From Bacteroidia bacterium (lineage in GTDB: Bacteria; Bacteroidota; Bacteroidia; Palsa-965), in NCBI GenBank assembly GCA_025454955.1, contig JALONL010000002.1, forward strand, positions 1 through 64,000: DNA of 64,000 nucleotides, written 5' to 3'. The notes beneath the pieces are model-generated. The model was not told where the DNA came from and did no database searches. It was given only the letters and a program-made list of their open reading frames with translations. Positions 27,466-36,223 of the stretch are shown here, piece after piece. Both the position numbers and the translations under genes were made by a program. How positions within the stretch are numbered: position 1 is the first letter of the stretch; every line of letters begins with the position of its first letter.

Positions 27466-28416
27466 TTACAGAATATAGCGTGTGTTGGAAAGAATACGGC
27501 GGATGCCGTCTTCCAAAGAAACTGGCGGATGGCTTAAAAGCTGGCGCATTTTCGACGTGTCGGGCATACGCCGCGTCATGTCGCCTTCGGGAAGCGCAGG
27601 GCCGTATTGTATTTCCGATTTCGAGCCGGTAATGGAAATAATGAGGCGGGCAAGATCGGCAATGCTTATTTCCACATCGGAGCCGATGTTTACCACATCG
27701 TCAATATAACGGTCGTTGTAAAAGGCCGACACGCAGGCTTCCGTGTTATCGTCCACGTAACAGAATGTGCGCGTTTGTGTGCCGTCGCCGTTAATGGTTA
27801 TCGGCTCGTTTTTGAGTGCGCGCTGTATGAAACGCGATATTACAAAATCGGGACTCTGCTTGGGGCCGTAGGTATTGAAGAATCGGAAAATGGTGTATTG
27901 CAAACCAAATTCCTGCCGAAACGATTTGAGGAAAGCCTCGCCCACGTTTTTCACAATGGCATAAGGCAGGCGCGAGTTGAGCGGTGTGGTTTCTTCGTTT
28001 TGCGGAAGTTCTACAGGTTCGCCATATACTTCCGACGACGACGAATAAAACACACGCTTCACGCCGGTATTTTTGCAAAGCGTGAGAATATTGCGGATGC
28101 CGTCGAGATCGCGCAGCACCAGCACCGGGTTTTCGAGCGTGCGCTTTACACCCACCACGGCGGCATAATGAAACACATAATCGAACCGGTAGCCGTAAAA
28201 TACGCCCGAAATATCTTGCCACTCGTTTACATCGCATTTAATAAAACGCAGGTTGGGCAGTATGGGCACTTTGGCGAGCGAACCGGTGAGCAGGTTGTCA
28301 ACCAGCACCACAAAATTACCGGTGTCGGAAGCAAGGCGCTCGGCCAGCGAACTGGCTACAAAACCGGCTCCTCCGGTAATGAGTATGTGTCTTTTATATC
28401 CTGCCAGACTTGTCAT
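27466..28416 (-). CDS. NAD-dependent epimerase/dehydratase (extended SDR)
   Basis: A 316-residue nucleotide-sugar short-chain dehydrogenase. The NAD loop is ILITGGAGFVASSLAE; the third glycine of the common GxxGxxG is alanine here. The catalytic set is present as YSSSSEVYGEP and the pair Y-A-I-V-K. The segments FRFFNTYGPKQSPDF and GDGTQTRTFCYVDD are typical of UDP-glucuronate decarboxylase, dTDP-glucose dehydratase and UDP-glucose epimerase relatives. The exact reaction cannot be fixed. It overlaps no gene but sits 5 nt after rfbA, so it probably acts on an activated sugar for surface glycans. Confidence 0.88.
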   Translation of the reverse strand: MTSLAGYKRHILITGGAGFVASSLAERLASDTGNFVVLVDNLLTGSLAKVPILPNLRFIKCDVNEWQDISGVFYGYRFDYVFHYAAVVGVKRTLENPVLVLRDLDGIRNILTLCKNTGVKRVFYSSSSEVYGEPVELPQNEETTPLNSRLPYAIVKNVGEAFLKSFRQEFGLQYTIFRFFNTYGPKQSPDFVISRFIQRALKNEPITINGDGTQTRTFCYVDDNTEACVSAFYNDRYIDDVVNIGSDVEISIADLARLIISITGSKSEIQYGPALPEGDMTRRMPDTSKMRQLLSHPPVSLEDGIRRILSNTRYIL

Positions 28417-28421
28417 ACGTT

Positions 28422-29285
28422 TCAGTTCTTAATCAAACCGAGCAGGTAATTTCCGTAACCGCTTTTGAGCAAAGGCTCGGCCAGTTTGCGCAACTGATCC
28501 TGATTGATGAAACCCATACGGTAGGCCACCTCTTCGATGCAGCCAATTTTAAGTCCCTGCCGTTCTTCAATAACCTGTACAAACTGGCTGGCCTGCATGA
28601 GCGAGGCAAACGTGCCTGTATCTAACCAGGCGGTGCCACGGTTGAGTATGCCTACTTTGAGTTTGCCGGCTTCGAGGTATTTGCGGTTTACGTCGGTAAT
28701 TTCGTATTCGCCGCGGGCACTGGGCTCGAGCGAGGCGGCAATGTCAACCACGCTGTTGTCGTAAAAATACAAACCCGGCACAGCGTAGTTCGATTTCGGG
28801 TTGCGGGGCTTTTCTTCAATGCTTATGGCTTTTCCCTGTGCATCAAATTCCACCACGCCGTAACGCTCGGGATCTGATACGTGGTAGGCATATACCACGC
28901 CGCCGTCGGGATCGTTATTCTCCTGAAGCAGTTTGCTCAGGCCCGATCCGTAAAATATATTGTCGCCAAGGATCAGTGCCACTTTATCGTTGCCCACAAA
29001 CTCGCGGCCAATTACAAAGGCCTGTGCAAGTCCGTTGGGCACGGGCTGTTCGGCATACGAAAAAGCACAGCCGAGCCCCGCACCGTCGCCAAGCAGGCGG
29101 CGGAAATGTGGCAAATCGTGCGGGGTGGAAATGATGAGGATTTCGCGGATACCGGCCATCATTAACGTGGACAGCGGGTAGTAAATCATCGGCTTGTCGT
29201 ACACCGGCATGAGTTGCTTGCTCACCGCCAAAGTAAGCGGATGCAAACGGGTTCCTGAGCCTCCGGCAAGAATAATTCCTTTCAT
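28422..29285 (-). CDS. rfbA: glucose-1-phosphate thymidylyltransferase
   Basis: A 287-residue enzyme that makes dTDP-glucose from glucose 1-phosphate and dTTP, the first step of the dTDP-L-rhamnose route. The nucleotide loop [16 protein letters not shown] and the segments [49 protein letters not shown] and [12 protein letters not shown] are all those of RfbA/RmlA. The other rml genes are not adjacent. The neighbouring epimerase may use its product. Confidence 0.95.
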   Translation of the reverse strand: MKGIILAGGSGTRLHPLTLAVSKQLMPVYDKPMIYYPLSTLMMAGIREILIISTPHDLPHFRRLLGDGAGLGCAFSYAEQPVPNGLAQAFVIGREFVGNDKVALILGDNIFYGSGLSKLLQENNDPDGGVVYAYHVSDPERYGVVEFDAQGKAISIEEKPRNPKSNYAVPGLYFYDNSVVDIAASLEPSARGEYEITDVNRKYLEAGKLKVGILNRGTAWLDTGTFASLMQASQFVQVIEERQGLKIGCIEEVAYRMGFINQDQLRKLAEPLLKSGYGNYLLGLIKN

Positions 29286-29312
29286 CGGGTCGAATGGGTT
29301 TCGGGCAGTATA

Positions 29313-31874
29313 TTATTGCTTCTGATCGTCTTGCTGAATGGTGAGCTTATCGGAGTCGATATCTTCTTCCTCGTCATAAATATCGATAAGCGGTTCTTCG
29401 GTAAGTGCTTTGGTGGCTGCACGTTTTTCGAGCGTAAGCAAAATGCAGGGCAGCAAAATAAGGTTGGTGGCCAGCGATACCAGCAGCGTAATGGAAAGCA
29501 GAATACCTAGCGCCGCCGTACCGCCAAAACTCGACATTACAAAAATGCCAAAGCCGAAGAACAGAATTACGTTGGTGTAAATCATGCTCAGCCCCGTTTC
29601 GCGGATGGCCATTGACACCGCTTTTGAAGCATTTGACGGCGAAAGTTTGCGAAGCTGTGCACGATACTCGGTGAGAATGTAAATAGTTCCGTCAGACGCA
29701 ATACCAAAGGCAATGGAGAAAATGAGAATGGTTGACGATTTAAACGGAATATCTAAGAAGCCCATTACACCCGCTGTCATCACCAACGGAATTAAACAGG
29801 GCAGTTTGGAAAGCACAATAATGGCCACCGAACGGAAAAGCACCATGCCGATGAGCAGAATAAGCACAATGGCAATAAGAAGACTCACAAACAGGTGATG
29901 CAGCAGATAATCGAAACTGCGCAAAAACATGAGGCTGTGGCCGGTTAAATCAACCCGGTATTCTTCTTTCGGGAAAAGCGAATCAACCACAGGACGAATC
30001 TCCTGCAGAATTTTGCGCACACTGTCCGAACCTACGTCGGCCATCTGGAAACTGATGCGGGTGTGGGTGTAAGTGGTATCAATAAATTTATCGAGCCTGT
30101 TTTGCTGGCCTCTCACGGTGCCCATGTATTTGAGCAAATCGGCCTTGTCGCTTTGTGTCGAAGGCAGGCGGTAGGCTTTGGGGTTTCCATCGCGGTAGGC
30201 CTGGTACGAGAATTTCAAACCTTCCACAATGGAAAGTGGTTTTGAGAACTCCGAACGTTCGGTAAGGTAGCGCTGCAACTGATTAATTTTGGTGAGCGCC
30301 TCACCTTCATTCATAAACAAATTGGGCCCGCTGAGTTTGGGCACCGATGTGGAAGCCACACCCATGGAATCAGTCCCGGCCGAATCGGTAGTTACTATCG
30401 AATCCTGCGCCGGTGGAGGATCGCCGCCCTGCCCCTGCTGTAATTGTGGTTGTTTCGACGGTTTTACTTCAATGGCAATTTCGAATGGAAGTATGCCGCC
30501 AAAATGCTTTTCAAAAAACTTGAGGTCTTCGGTTACCGGATCGCCTTCAGGCAAATCGTCAACCACATACCCGATTACTTTTATTTTGGTAAAGCCTACA
30601 ATGGAAATAAGGGTAAGAATGGTAATGCCGGTGTAAAGCACAGTGCGGCGTGTATGCACAAGACGGTCAATCCAGTCGAGCAGACCATTTATGCGTTTTC
30701 CGCCCAGGTGGTTCATTTGTTTGGGCTTGGGCTCGGGCAGGTAGCTGAATATTATGGGCGTAAGCACAATGGCAATGCCGTAAGTGGTCATTACGTTAAT
30801 GGCCGCCACCAGACCAAACTCTACCAGCAGTTCGCTGTTGGTGAAATAGAACACCACAAAACCCACCGAGGTGGTTACATTGGCAAGGAAGTTGGAAAGC
30901 CCCACCTTTTGCACCATGCGGGCCAGTGCCTTGGTTTTGTTTCCGTGCTTCTTAAGCTCTTCCTGGTATTTATTGATAAGGAAAATACAGTTCGGAATAC
31001 CGATAATGACAATGAGCGGCGGAATAAGCCCCGAAAGCACGGTAATTTTATATCCGAATAATACAATAGTTCCCAGCGACCATATTACGCCCACAATTAC
31101 CACAATGAGCGAAAAGAACACTGCATTGAAATAGCGGAAAAACACAAAGAGAATAATGGCGGTAATAAGCAGCGAGAGGAATACAAACAACTGCATTTCG
31201 CTGCCAATTTTGCGCATATACTCCGAGCGGATATACGGCATGCCCGAAAAATGCAGGCCCTTGTTGGCATCGTCGGGATCGAACTTCAAATTGTTTTCGC
31301 CAAATTTCAGCGCCTGCTCACGGATGCTGGCTACAATGGAAAGACGGTCTTTGGAATTTACGGCCGTATCGCTGAATGTGATGGCCATGAGGGTAACATG
31401 ATCTTCTTTGTTGTAGATCATGCCTTCGTAAAAGGGCAGGTTTTCTATCTGTTCGCGTATGCTGTCGGCCTCCTGTTGTGTTTGCGGGCGGCGGTTTACC
31501 ACCTGTCTTACATCAAACTTGCTCAGGCTGTCGTTGCGAAAGAGGTTGTAAAGCCGTGTAATGGACATTACATCTTTTACTCCGGCAATTTTGCGAATCG
31601 ACTCGTTAAGATCGTACCAGCCCTGCAGCTTTTTAAGGTCAAACATGGTGCTGTCCTTAAAACCGATGACCAGCACGGTGCCGTCTTCGCCATAACGCTG
31701 CTTGAATTCTTCGTAAGCCGTAAAAAGCGAATCGTCCTTGGGAAGTACGCGGGCGTATCGGTAAGAAAGTTCAAGTTTGGTAGCCTGCCAGCCCATTACG
31801 GCTGTGATAAGAAACATAACTACCAGTATGGCAAGTCGGTTGCGAAGTATGAAGTGCGAAAGTTTGGCCCACAT
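29313..31874 (-). CDS. RND/MMPL-family transporter
   Basis: An 853-residue inner-membrane protein of the RND superfamily (MMPL or SSD-containing exporters). After an N-terminal membrane helix it has a periplasmic domain, a bundle of five hydrophobic helices that includes FGYKITVLSGLIPPLIVIIGIPN, a second periplasmic domain with a Gly/Gln/Pro-rich insert, and a second bundle with FSIAFGIASDGTIYILTEY. The acidic C-terminus is DIYDEEEDIDSDKL. Substrates may be lipids or hydrophobic molecules; this is inferred. The frame continues upstream to 32093, but the ATG at 31874 (MWAKLSHFILRNRLAIL) directly precedes the first helix and avoids overlap with the divergent transporter gene. It heads the operon with rfbA. 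Confidence 0.9.
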   Translation of the reverse strand: MWAKLSHFILRNRLAILVVMFLITAVMGWQATKLELSYRYARVLPKDDSLFTAYEEFKQRYGEDGTVLVIGFKDSTMFDLKKLQGWYDLNESIRKIAGVKDVMSITRLYNLFRNDSLSKFDVRQVVNRRPQTQQEADSIREQIENLPFYEGMIYNKEDHVTLMAITFSDTAVNSKDRLSIVASIREQALKFGENNLKFDPDDANKGLHFSGMPYIRSEYMRKIGSEMQLFVFLSLLITAIILFVFFRYFNAVFFSLIVVIVGVIWSLGTIVLFGYKITVLSGLIPPLIVIIGIPNCIFLINKYQEELKKHGNKTKALARMVQKVGLSNFLANVTTSVGFVVFYFTNSELLVEFGLVAAINVMTTYGIAIVLTPIIFSYLPEPKPKQMNHLGGKRINGLLDWIDRLVHTRRTVLYTGITILTLISIVGFTKIKVIGYVVDDLPEGDPVTEDLKFFEKHFGGILPFEIAIEVKPSKQPQLQQGQGGDPPPAQDSIVTTDSAGTDSMGVASTSVPKLSGPNLFMNEGEALTKINQLQRYLTERSEFSKPLSIVEGLKFSYQAYRDGNPKAYRLPSTQSDKADLLKYMGTVRGQQNRLDKFIDTTYTHTRISFQMADVGSDSVRKILQEIRPVVDSLFPKEEYRVDLTGHSLMFLRSFDYLLHHLFVSLLIAIVLILLIGMVLFRSVAIIVLSKLPCLIPLVMTAGVMGFLDIPFKSSTILIFSIAFGIASDGTIYILTEYRAQLRKLSPSNASKAVSMAIRETGLSMIYTNVILFFGFGIFVMSSFGGTAALGILLSITLLVSLATNLILLPCILLTLEKRAATKALTEEPLIDIYDEEEDIDSDKLTIQQDDQKQ

Positions 31875-31982
31875 ATATTTTTGTGCCGCTATTGCAACGG
31901 CGGGAGAATAAGGGAATAAAGGTAAGAAAAACACACAGACGCGCAGGGGCAATAATTTAACACGGTGATTATGCATCGGTGC

Positions 31983-31990
31983 TATTTTTG
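31983..31990 (+). promoter_or_regulatory. -7 box directly before the chromate-family transporter
   Basis: TATTTTTG fits TAnnTTTG and ends 4 nt before the ATG, which would give an almost leaderless transcript. Confidence 0.4.
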
Positions 31991-31994
31991 CCCA

Positions 31995-33176
31995 ATGAGT
32001 ACTCCCTCGCTGGCGCAGCTTTTCCTTGTTTTCCTCAAAATAGGCAGCACAGCCTTTGGGGGCAATGTGGCGCTGGTGGCGGCGGTGCGCCACGAACTAT
32101 GCACACGCCGGGGCTGGCTGCACGAAGAAGCCCTGCTCGACTCCACCACGCTGGGCAACCTGCTTCCCGGCCCGCTGGCTGTAAATGTGGTGACGGCGCT
32201 GGGATTCAGAATGCGCAAACTGCCCGGCGCATTGGTGTGCATGGCAGGTGTGCTGCTGCCGGCATTGGTGCTCGTGTGTGCGCTCAGCGAGTGGTATTTC
32301 CGCTATGGCAGCAATGCACACATTACAGTAGTGTTTAACAGCCTGCTACCTGCTGTGGCGGCAGTAATTACGGCCACGGCCTGGCAACTGTTTCAGAAAA
32401 ACGCCACCACCTGGCTGCAACGCGGCATGGTGGTGCTGGCCGCGGCGGCACTGTTTTTTTCGCGGAGTTTTCTTACCACGCTGCTGGTAATTGCAGCGGC
32501 CGGAATGATTGGCGGGCTGTTTATGCGCAAAGCCGGAAACTCTGCCCCACCGCCCCGTCCAAAACGAAATCACGGCCCCATACTCTTTGCGGCTTCGCTG
32601 GCGGCTGTGGCGCTTGTGGTGTGGCTTATCGGTTTTAGCGGCAAGGCGGCATTGGTCAAACAGCTTGGCCTTACTTTCGGCAGCATCAGCATTACGCTTT
32701 TCGGGGGTGGCTATGTGTTTGTGCCCGTTATCCGCGACCTTGTGGTGGGCGAGTTGCAATGGGTTACCAACCGCGAATTTTTCGACGGCATTGCCATCGG
32801 GCAGGTCACTCCGGGCCCGATAATGATAAGCGCGGCATTCATTGGCTGGAAACAGGCCGGACTTTGGGGCGCGCTGGTCTCCACTGCGGGCATATTTCTG
32901 CCGCCTGCCTCGATCATGCTCATTGCCACACAGTTTACAGAAAGGCTCAGGGGCAATGCCATTGTGGAAGCCGTATTCAGAGGCGTGCGCCCGGCTGTAA
33001 TTGGAATGATTGCGGCTTCTATTTTCTTTATCCTCCGCAGCGGGCCGCTTACCTGGCAGGCAGCCTTTATTTTTGTGCTGGTGCTTTGGTTGTCGCTGCG
33101 CACAAAAATTTCGCAGGCGGTGCTTGTGCCTGCATCGGGGTTGCTGGGCTGGCTGCTTTATACCCTGCTGCCGTAG
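31995..33176 (+). CDS. chrA: chromate transporter family (CHR) protein
   Basis: A 393-residue inner-membrane protein with the two homologous CHR halves. Half one carries KIGSTAFGGNVALVAAVRHE and GNLLPGPLAVNVVTALGF. Half two carries SITLFGGGYVFVPVIRDLVV and IGQVTPGPIMISAAFIGWK. About ten hydrophobic helices are expected. The family exports chromate in some bacteria, but many members occur without chromate resistance, so the transported anion is uncertain. The ATG at 31995 is preferred over 31965 because the promoter box lies between them. The gene is divergent from the RND transporter and alone in its transcript. Confidence 0.9.
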   Translation: MSTPSLAQLFLVFLKIGSTAFGGNVALVAAVRHELCTRRGWLHEEALLDSTTLGNLLPGPLAVNVVTALGFRMRKLPGALVCMAGVLLPALVLVCALSEWYFRYGSNAHITVVFNSLLPAVAAVITATAWQLFQKNATTWLQRGMVVLAAAALFFSRSFLTTLLVIAAAGMIGGLFMRKAGNSAPPPRPKRNHGPILFAASLAAVALVVWLIGFSGKAALVKQLGLTFGSISITLFGGGYVFVPVIRDLVVGELQWVTNREFFDGIAIGQVTPGPIMISAAFIGWKQAGLWGALVSTAGIFLPPASIMLIATQFTERLRGNAIVEAVFRGVRPAVIGMIAASIFFILRSGPLTWQAAFIFVLVLWLSLRTKISQAVLVPASGLLGWLLYTLLP

Positions 33177-33213
33177 TGGCGAATGATTTTTTCGGCTGTC
33201 TTCAGGTAATTTC

Positions 33214-33470
33214 TTTCAATGCCTTATCTGGTTGATTTGGCAGCAGTTTTCATCAACCATTTTTCCGCACATTTACAAGCAACACCTTATTTTCAATAAA
33301 CACCTTTCAATCCCTTAACTAGTGGATTTGGCAGCGGTTTTCACCAACCATTTTTCCGCACATTGCCAACCAATACCTTATTTTCAATAAATACCTTTCA
33401 CTCCCTTAACTAATGGATGTGGCAGCGGTTTTCACCCACCATTTTCTGCACCATTAAACAATACCGGTTT
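33214..33470. repeat. 91-bp tandem repeat, nearly three copies
   Basis: The phrase GATTTGGCAGCRGTTTTCA recurs at 33234, 33325 and 33416 with an exact 91-bp period. Each copy also has ACCATTTTTCCGCAC, CCTTATTTTCAATAA and CCCTTAACTA-like segments; the last copy is incomplete. The repeat has no coding frame. It fills the gap between the transporter and collagen-like gene stops, ahead of the terminator at 33485. Confidence 0.85.
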
Positions 33471-33484
33471 TCAAAAAAACAACA

Positions 33485-33514
33485 AGGCCGTTTTCCATAA
33501 TCGGAAAACGGCCT
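33485..33514. terminator. bidirectional terminator hairpin
   Basis: AGGCCGTTTTCC and its exact complement flank a 6-nt loop. It lies between two converging genes, so it can serve both strands. Confidence 0.75.
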
Positions 33515-33540
33515 CGTGCTCTGGTCAGGGGGTATTGATA

Positions 33541-36027
33541 TTATCTTGGACGAGCGGCAGGTGCAGGCGCAGGTGTAAATTGCGGCGTGGGTGTGGGAAT
33601 CTGCTGCTCAAAACGGTTTTGCATGGTATTGCTGCCTGTGCTGCGGTTTGCCGGATTGTACAGCGGATCAGGCTGCTTGGCGGGCGGCGTGTCGAAACGC
33701 ACCTGCGAACCATCCCACCACAACGGCTGGGGCGTATCGGTCATGTTATTGTCGTTAAACATTACGCCGCGCATTTTCTGATCGAAATCGTTTTGCGATA
33801 CTTCGGCCGGTGTTTCCGGGTTTTCGTTGCCCTTTACTGTGGCAATGGCCACCCACGACACATTTACAGCCGATGTACCTCCGTTGTTTTCGGTAACGGT
33901 AAACCCGTTTGCATCTACCGAAGATACATAAACTCCGTTAGAATTGCCAGTGGGAGTTACCGTAATTACCAGATCGCCCGGATCTGAAATAATCTGACGG
34001 AAAGTAGCATCAAACGGAATATACACCGAGCCGTTGCTCAGTTGCGCTTTGCCTCTTGCATACACATCAGACGTAGTGGAAACAGCCGCATAGGTAGTGG
34101 CGCGGGTGCCGTCTTCCTTAGTTACCAGCATGGCCACGGGCTTGTTGGTAAAGGTGTAACCGTCCACATACAAGCTGTAGCGTGTACCTCTTACGTGCAT
34201 ACCGTATGCCATACCGCGCACCCAGCCGCCCATTACACCGCCGTAAATACCTAAGCCGATGTTAGTGTTGGGCTGTCCGTCCCAGTTTTCCGAACTGCCT
34301 CCGCCCTGGGCAGTGCGCCCGGTGGCAATACCGGTTTGATAGGCCACACCAAAGCCATATACGCTATAATCGACAAGGTTTGCTGCGAAGTAGCCAAGCG
34401 CACCGTAGGCAAGACCAAAATCATCGCCAAACACGGCACCGCTGCGTATATCGGCAGTGCCCATGCTGCCATGTACACCAAATGTATAGGATCCTGTGGG
34501 GGCTGAGGTATTTCCGTTTACACCCATGCGCGGGCCGGTGGCCACGAGATTTCTGAAGCCTGTACCGGCCACATTACTCTGGTTGCCACCACGTACACCG
34601 GCCGTGTTGGGGCCTCCTGTGGCGCCGGTCAGATATTCGCCCTGTACACCTGCAAAAATGGTAGTGCCGCCGGTTATGGCTCCGTATGTTCCGCCACCAT
34701 TATATGCACTATACCCGTTCACCCCCCAGGGGAATGTGGGGTTTGACACGCCATTCATAAGGTCACCGGCAATTACGGTATTGGTAGTACCAATGAAAAA
34801 CTCGCCCAGGTTACTGAGGCGGCCGCGCACCAGGTTGTTTGAAATAAGGTCAACATGGTTATTGCTGGTTGTACCTAAGTTGCCTGTGGCCGCAAGCTGG
34901 TTGCCACCCACTAACCATGCCGCGTTGGAGGAGGTAATGGTAGAGGGTATGGTGGTTACAATACTTAATGTGCCGTTTGAGTTAAAGTTATCGGAGGTAA
35001 TTGTCCAGTTGGGACCGGTAGCGCCTGTAGCTCCGGTGGCCCCCGGGGCTCCGTTTGCTCCGGCAGGACCGGCTACACCTGTGGCTCCTGTGGCACCATT
35101 TGCTCCCGCAGGACCGGTGGCACCCGTAGCGCCATTAGCTCCGGCTGGGCCGGCCACACCTGTGGCTCCGGTGGCACCATTTGCTCCCGCAGGACCGGTG
35201 GCACCCGTAGCACCATTGGCTCCGGCAGGGCCAGCCACGCCTGTAGCACCAGTAGCACCGTTTGCACCCGCAGGGCCGGTAGCACCCGTAGCGCCATTGG
35301 CTCCGGCAGGGCCGGCCACACCCGTGGCTCCTGTGGCACCATTAACTCCTGCAGGGCCGGTAGGTCCTGTAGGGCCAACACCAAATCCGGTAGGACCGGT
35401 AGCACCTACAGATCCTGTAGCACCGGTTGGCCCGGCAGGGCCGGCATTACCTGTGGCACCTGTGGCCCCATTTGCTCCGGCAGGACCCGCAGGGCCTGCT
35501 GCTCCGGTAGCACCTGTGGCACCCGGAGTTCCCGGCGCGCCTGGCGCACCGGGTGTACCTGCCGGTCCGGCAGGCCCCACAGGGCCAATTGCTCCGGCGC
35601 AGTCGAGTGCGTCCCAGTTGCTGTCGCCGTTAATGTCTTCGGCCGGGTCGTTTATGCCGTTGGCGTTTAAGTCCCAGCAACTAATACCGTTGCTGCCCGA
35701 AGCTCCCGCAGGGCCGGGTGTTCCGGCGGCACCGGTAGGGCCTGTGGGACCTATACCGCCCGCATTGCAAAGCGATGTCCACAAACCTGCCTTATAATAA
35801 AAGAAGCAGAGCGAATCAAGGTCATACACCAGCAGCCCGTTGGCCGGAGCCGCAATACCAATGCGCTGCGCCGCAGTCATACGGGGCACAAGCACACCTT
35901 GTGTGTTCGACTGAAGATCGAGAAGTGAGGAAGGGTCTGGCGTGGTAGTTCCGATTCCGACGTTGTTCTGAGCCTGAGCACTCACTACAAGAGCCAGTAA
36001 TATGAGCAGCGTGTAAAGCCGTTTCAT
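33541..36027 (-). CDS. collagen-like repeat surface protein
   Basis: An 828-residue exported protein with a signal peptide ([18 protein letters not shown]). The start [20 protein letters not shown] resembles tail-fibre-like or trimeric surface proteins of this phylum. Gly-X-Y collagen-like triplets run from about residue 90 to 345, broken once by a block around [21 protein letters not shown] globular part rich in beta strands and glycine follows (about 350-750), and the protein ends in a Pro/Ala/Gln-rich tail. I see no T9SS sorting domain, so the export route beyond the periplasm is open. A trimeric fibre exposed at the cell surface is the likely form. The repeats are near-identical in DNA and so can change copy number. 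Confidence 0.85.
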   Translation of the reverse strand: MKRLYTLLILLALVVSAQAQNNVGIGTTTPDPSSLLDLQSNTQGVLVPRMTAAQRIGIAAPANGLLVYDLDSLCFFYYKAGLWTSLCNAGGIGPTGPTGAAGTPGPAGASGSNGISCWDLNANGINDPAEDINGDSNWDALDCAGAIGPVGPAGPAGTPGAPGAPGTPGATGATGAAGPAGPAGANGATGATGNAGPAGPTGATGSVGATGPTGFGVGPTGPTGPAGVNGATGATGVAGPAGANGATGATGPAGANGATGATGVAGPAGANGATGATGPAGANGATGATGVAGPAGANGATGATGPAGANGATGATGVAGPAGANGAPGATGATGATGPNWTITSDNFNSNGTLSIVTTIPSTITSSNAAWLVGGNQLAATGNLGTTSNNHVDLISNNLVRGRLSNLGEFFIGTTNTVIAGDLMNGVSNPTFPWGVNGYSAYNGGGTYGAITGGTTIFAGVQGEYLTGATGGPNTAGVRGGNQSNVAGTGFRNLVATGPRMGVNGNTSAPTGSYTFGVHGSMGTADIRSGAVFGDDFGLAYGALGYFAANLVDYSVYGFGVAYQTGIATGRTAQGGGSSENWDGQPNTNIGLGIYGGVMGGWVRGMAYGMHVRGTRYSLYVDGYTFTNKPVAMLVTKEDGTRATTYAAVSTTSDVYARGKAQLSNGSVYIPFDATFRQIISDPGDLVITVTPTGNSNGVYVSSVDANGFTVTENNGGTSAVNVSWVAIATVKGNENPETPAEVSQNDFDQKMRGVMFNDNNMTDTPQPLWWDGSQVRFDTPPAKQPDPLYNPANRSTGSNTMQNRFEQQIPTPTPQFTPAPAPAARPR
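35050..35345 (-). repeat. 81-bp in-frame repeats encoding collagen-like triplets
   Basis: Three full units and one partial unit of 81 bp lie within the collagen-like gene. Each encodes [15 protein letters not shown] followed by [12 protein letters not shown]. The units differ mostly at silent positions, so the protein repeat is more regular than the DNA repeat. Confidence 0.8.
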
Positions 36028-36173
36028 AGGCAGGGGATTGCTGTTAAGGTGTTAATGTGGTGTTTTGGTAATACTAATGTATAAGATAAATAGATTGTTG
36101 CAACTTTTGTTGATTCCTCATTACATTAACAAAATCAGACAAAATGCCACATTCCATTGATTATCAAACAAAA

Positions 36174-36202
36174 AGACGGTTGTGGCATTACCACAACCGT
36201 CT
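36174..36202 (-). terminator. terminator of the SprB-repeat adhesin gene
   Basis: Perfect 12-bp stem AGACGGTTGTGG with a 5-nt loop, 22 nt beyond the stop codon at 36224. Confidence 0.7.
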
Positions 36203-36223
36203 CCTTATACTATAACAATTAGT

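Noticed and set aside
33214..33470. CRISPR array
   Set aside because: The repeat unit is 91 bp with no distinct unique spacers and no cas genes nearby.
34496..35797. 433-residue Pro/Ala/Val-rich frame opposite the collagen-like gene
   Set aside because: It is the reverse complement of Gly-X-Y codons; the sense frame has a signal peptide and a sound start.
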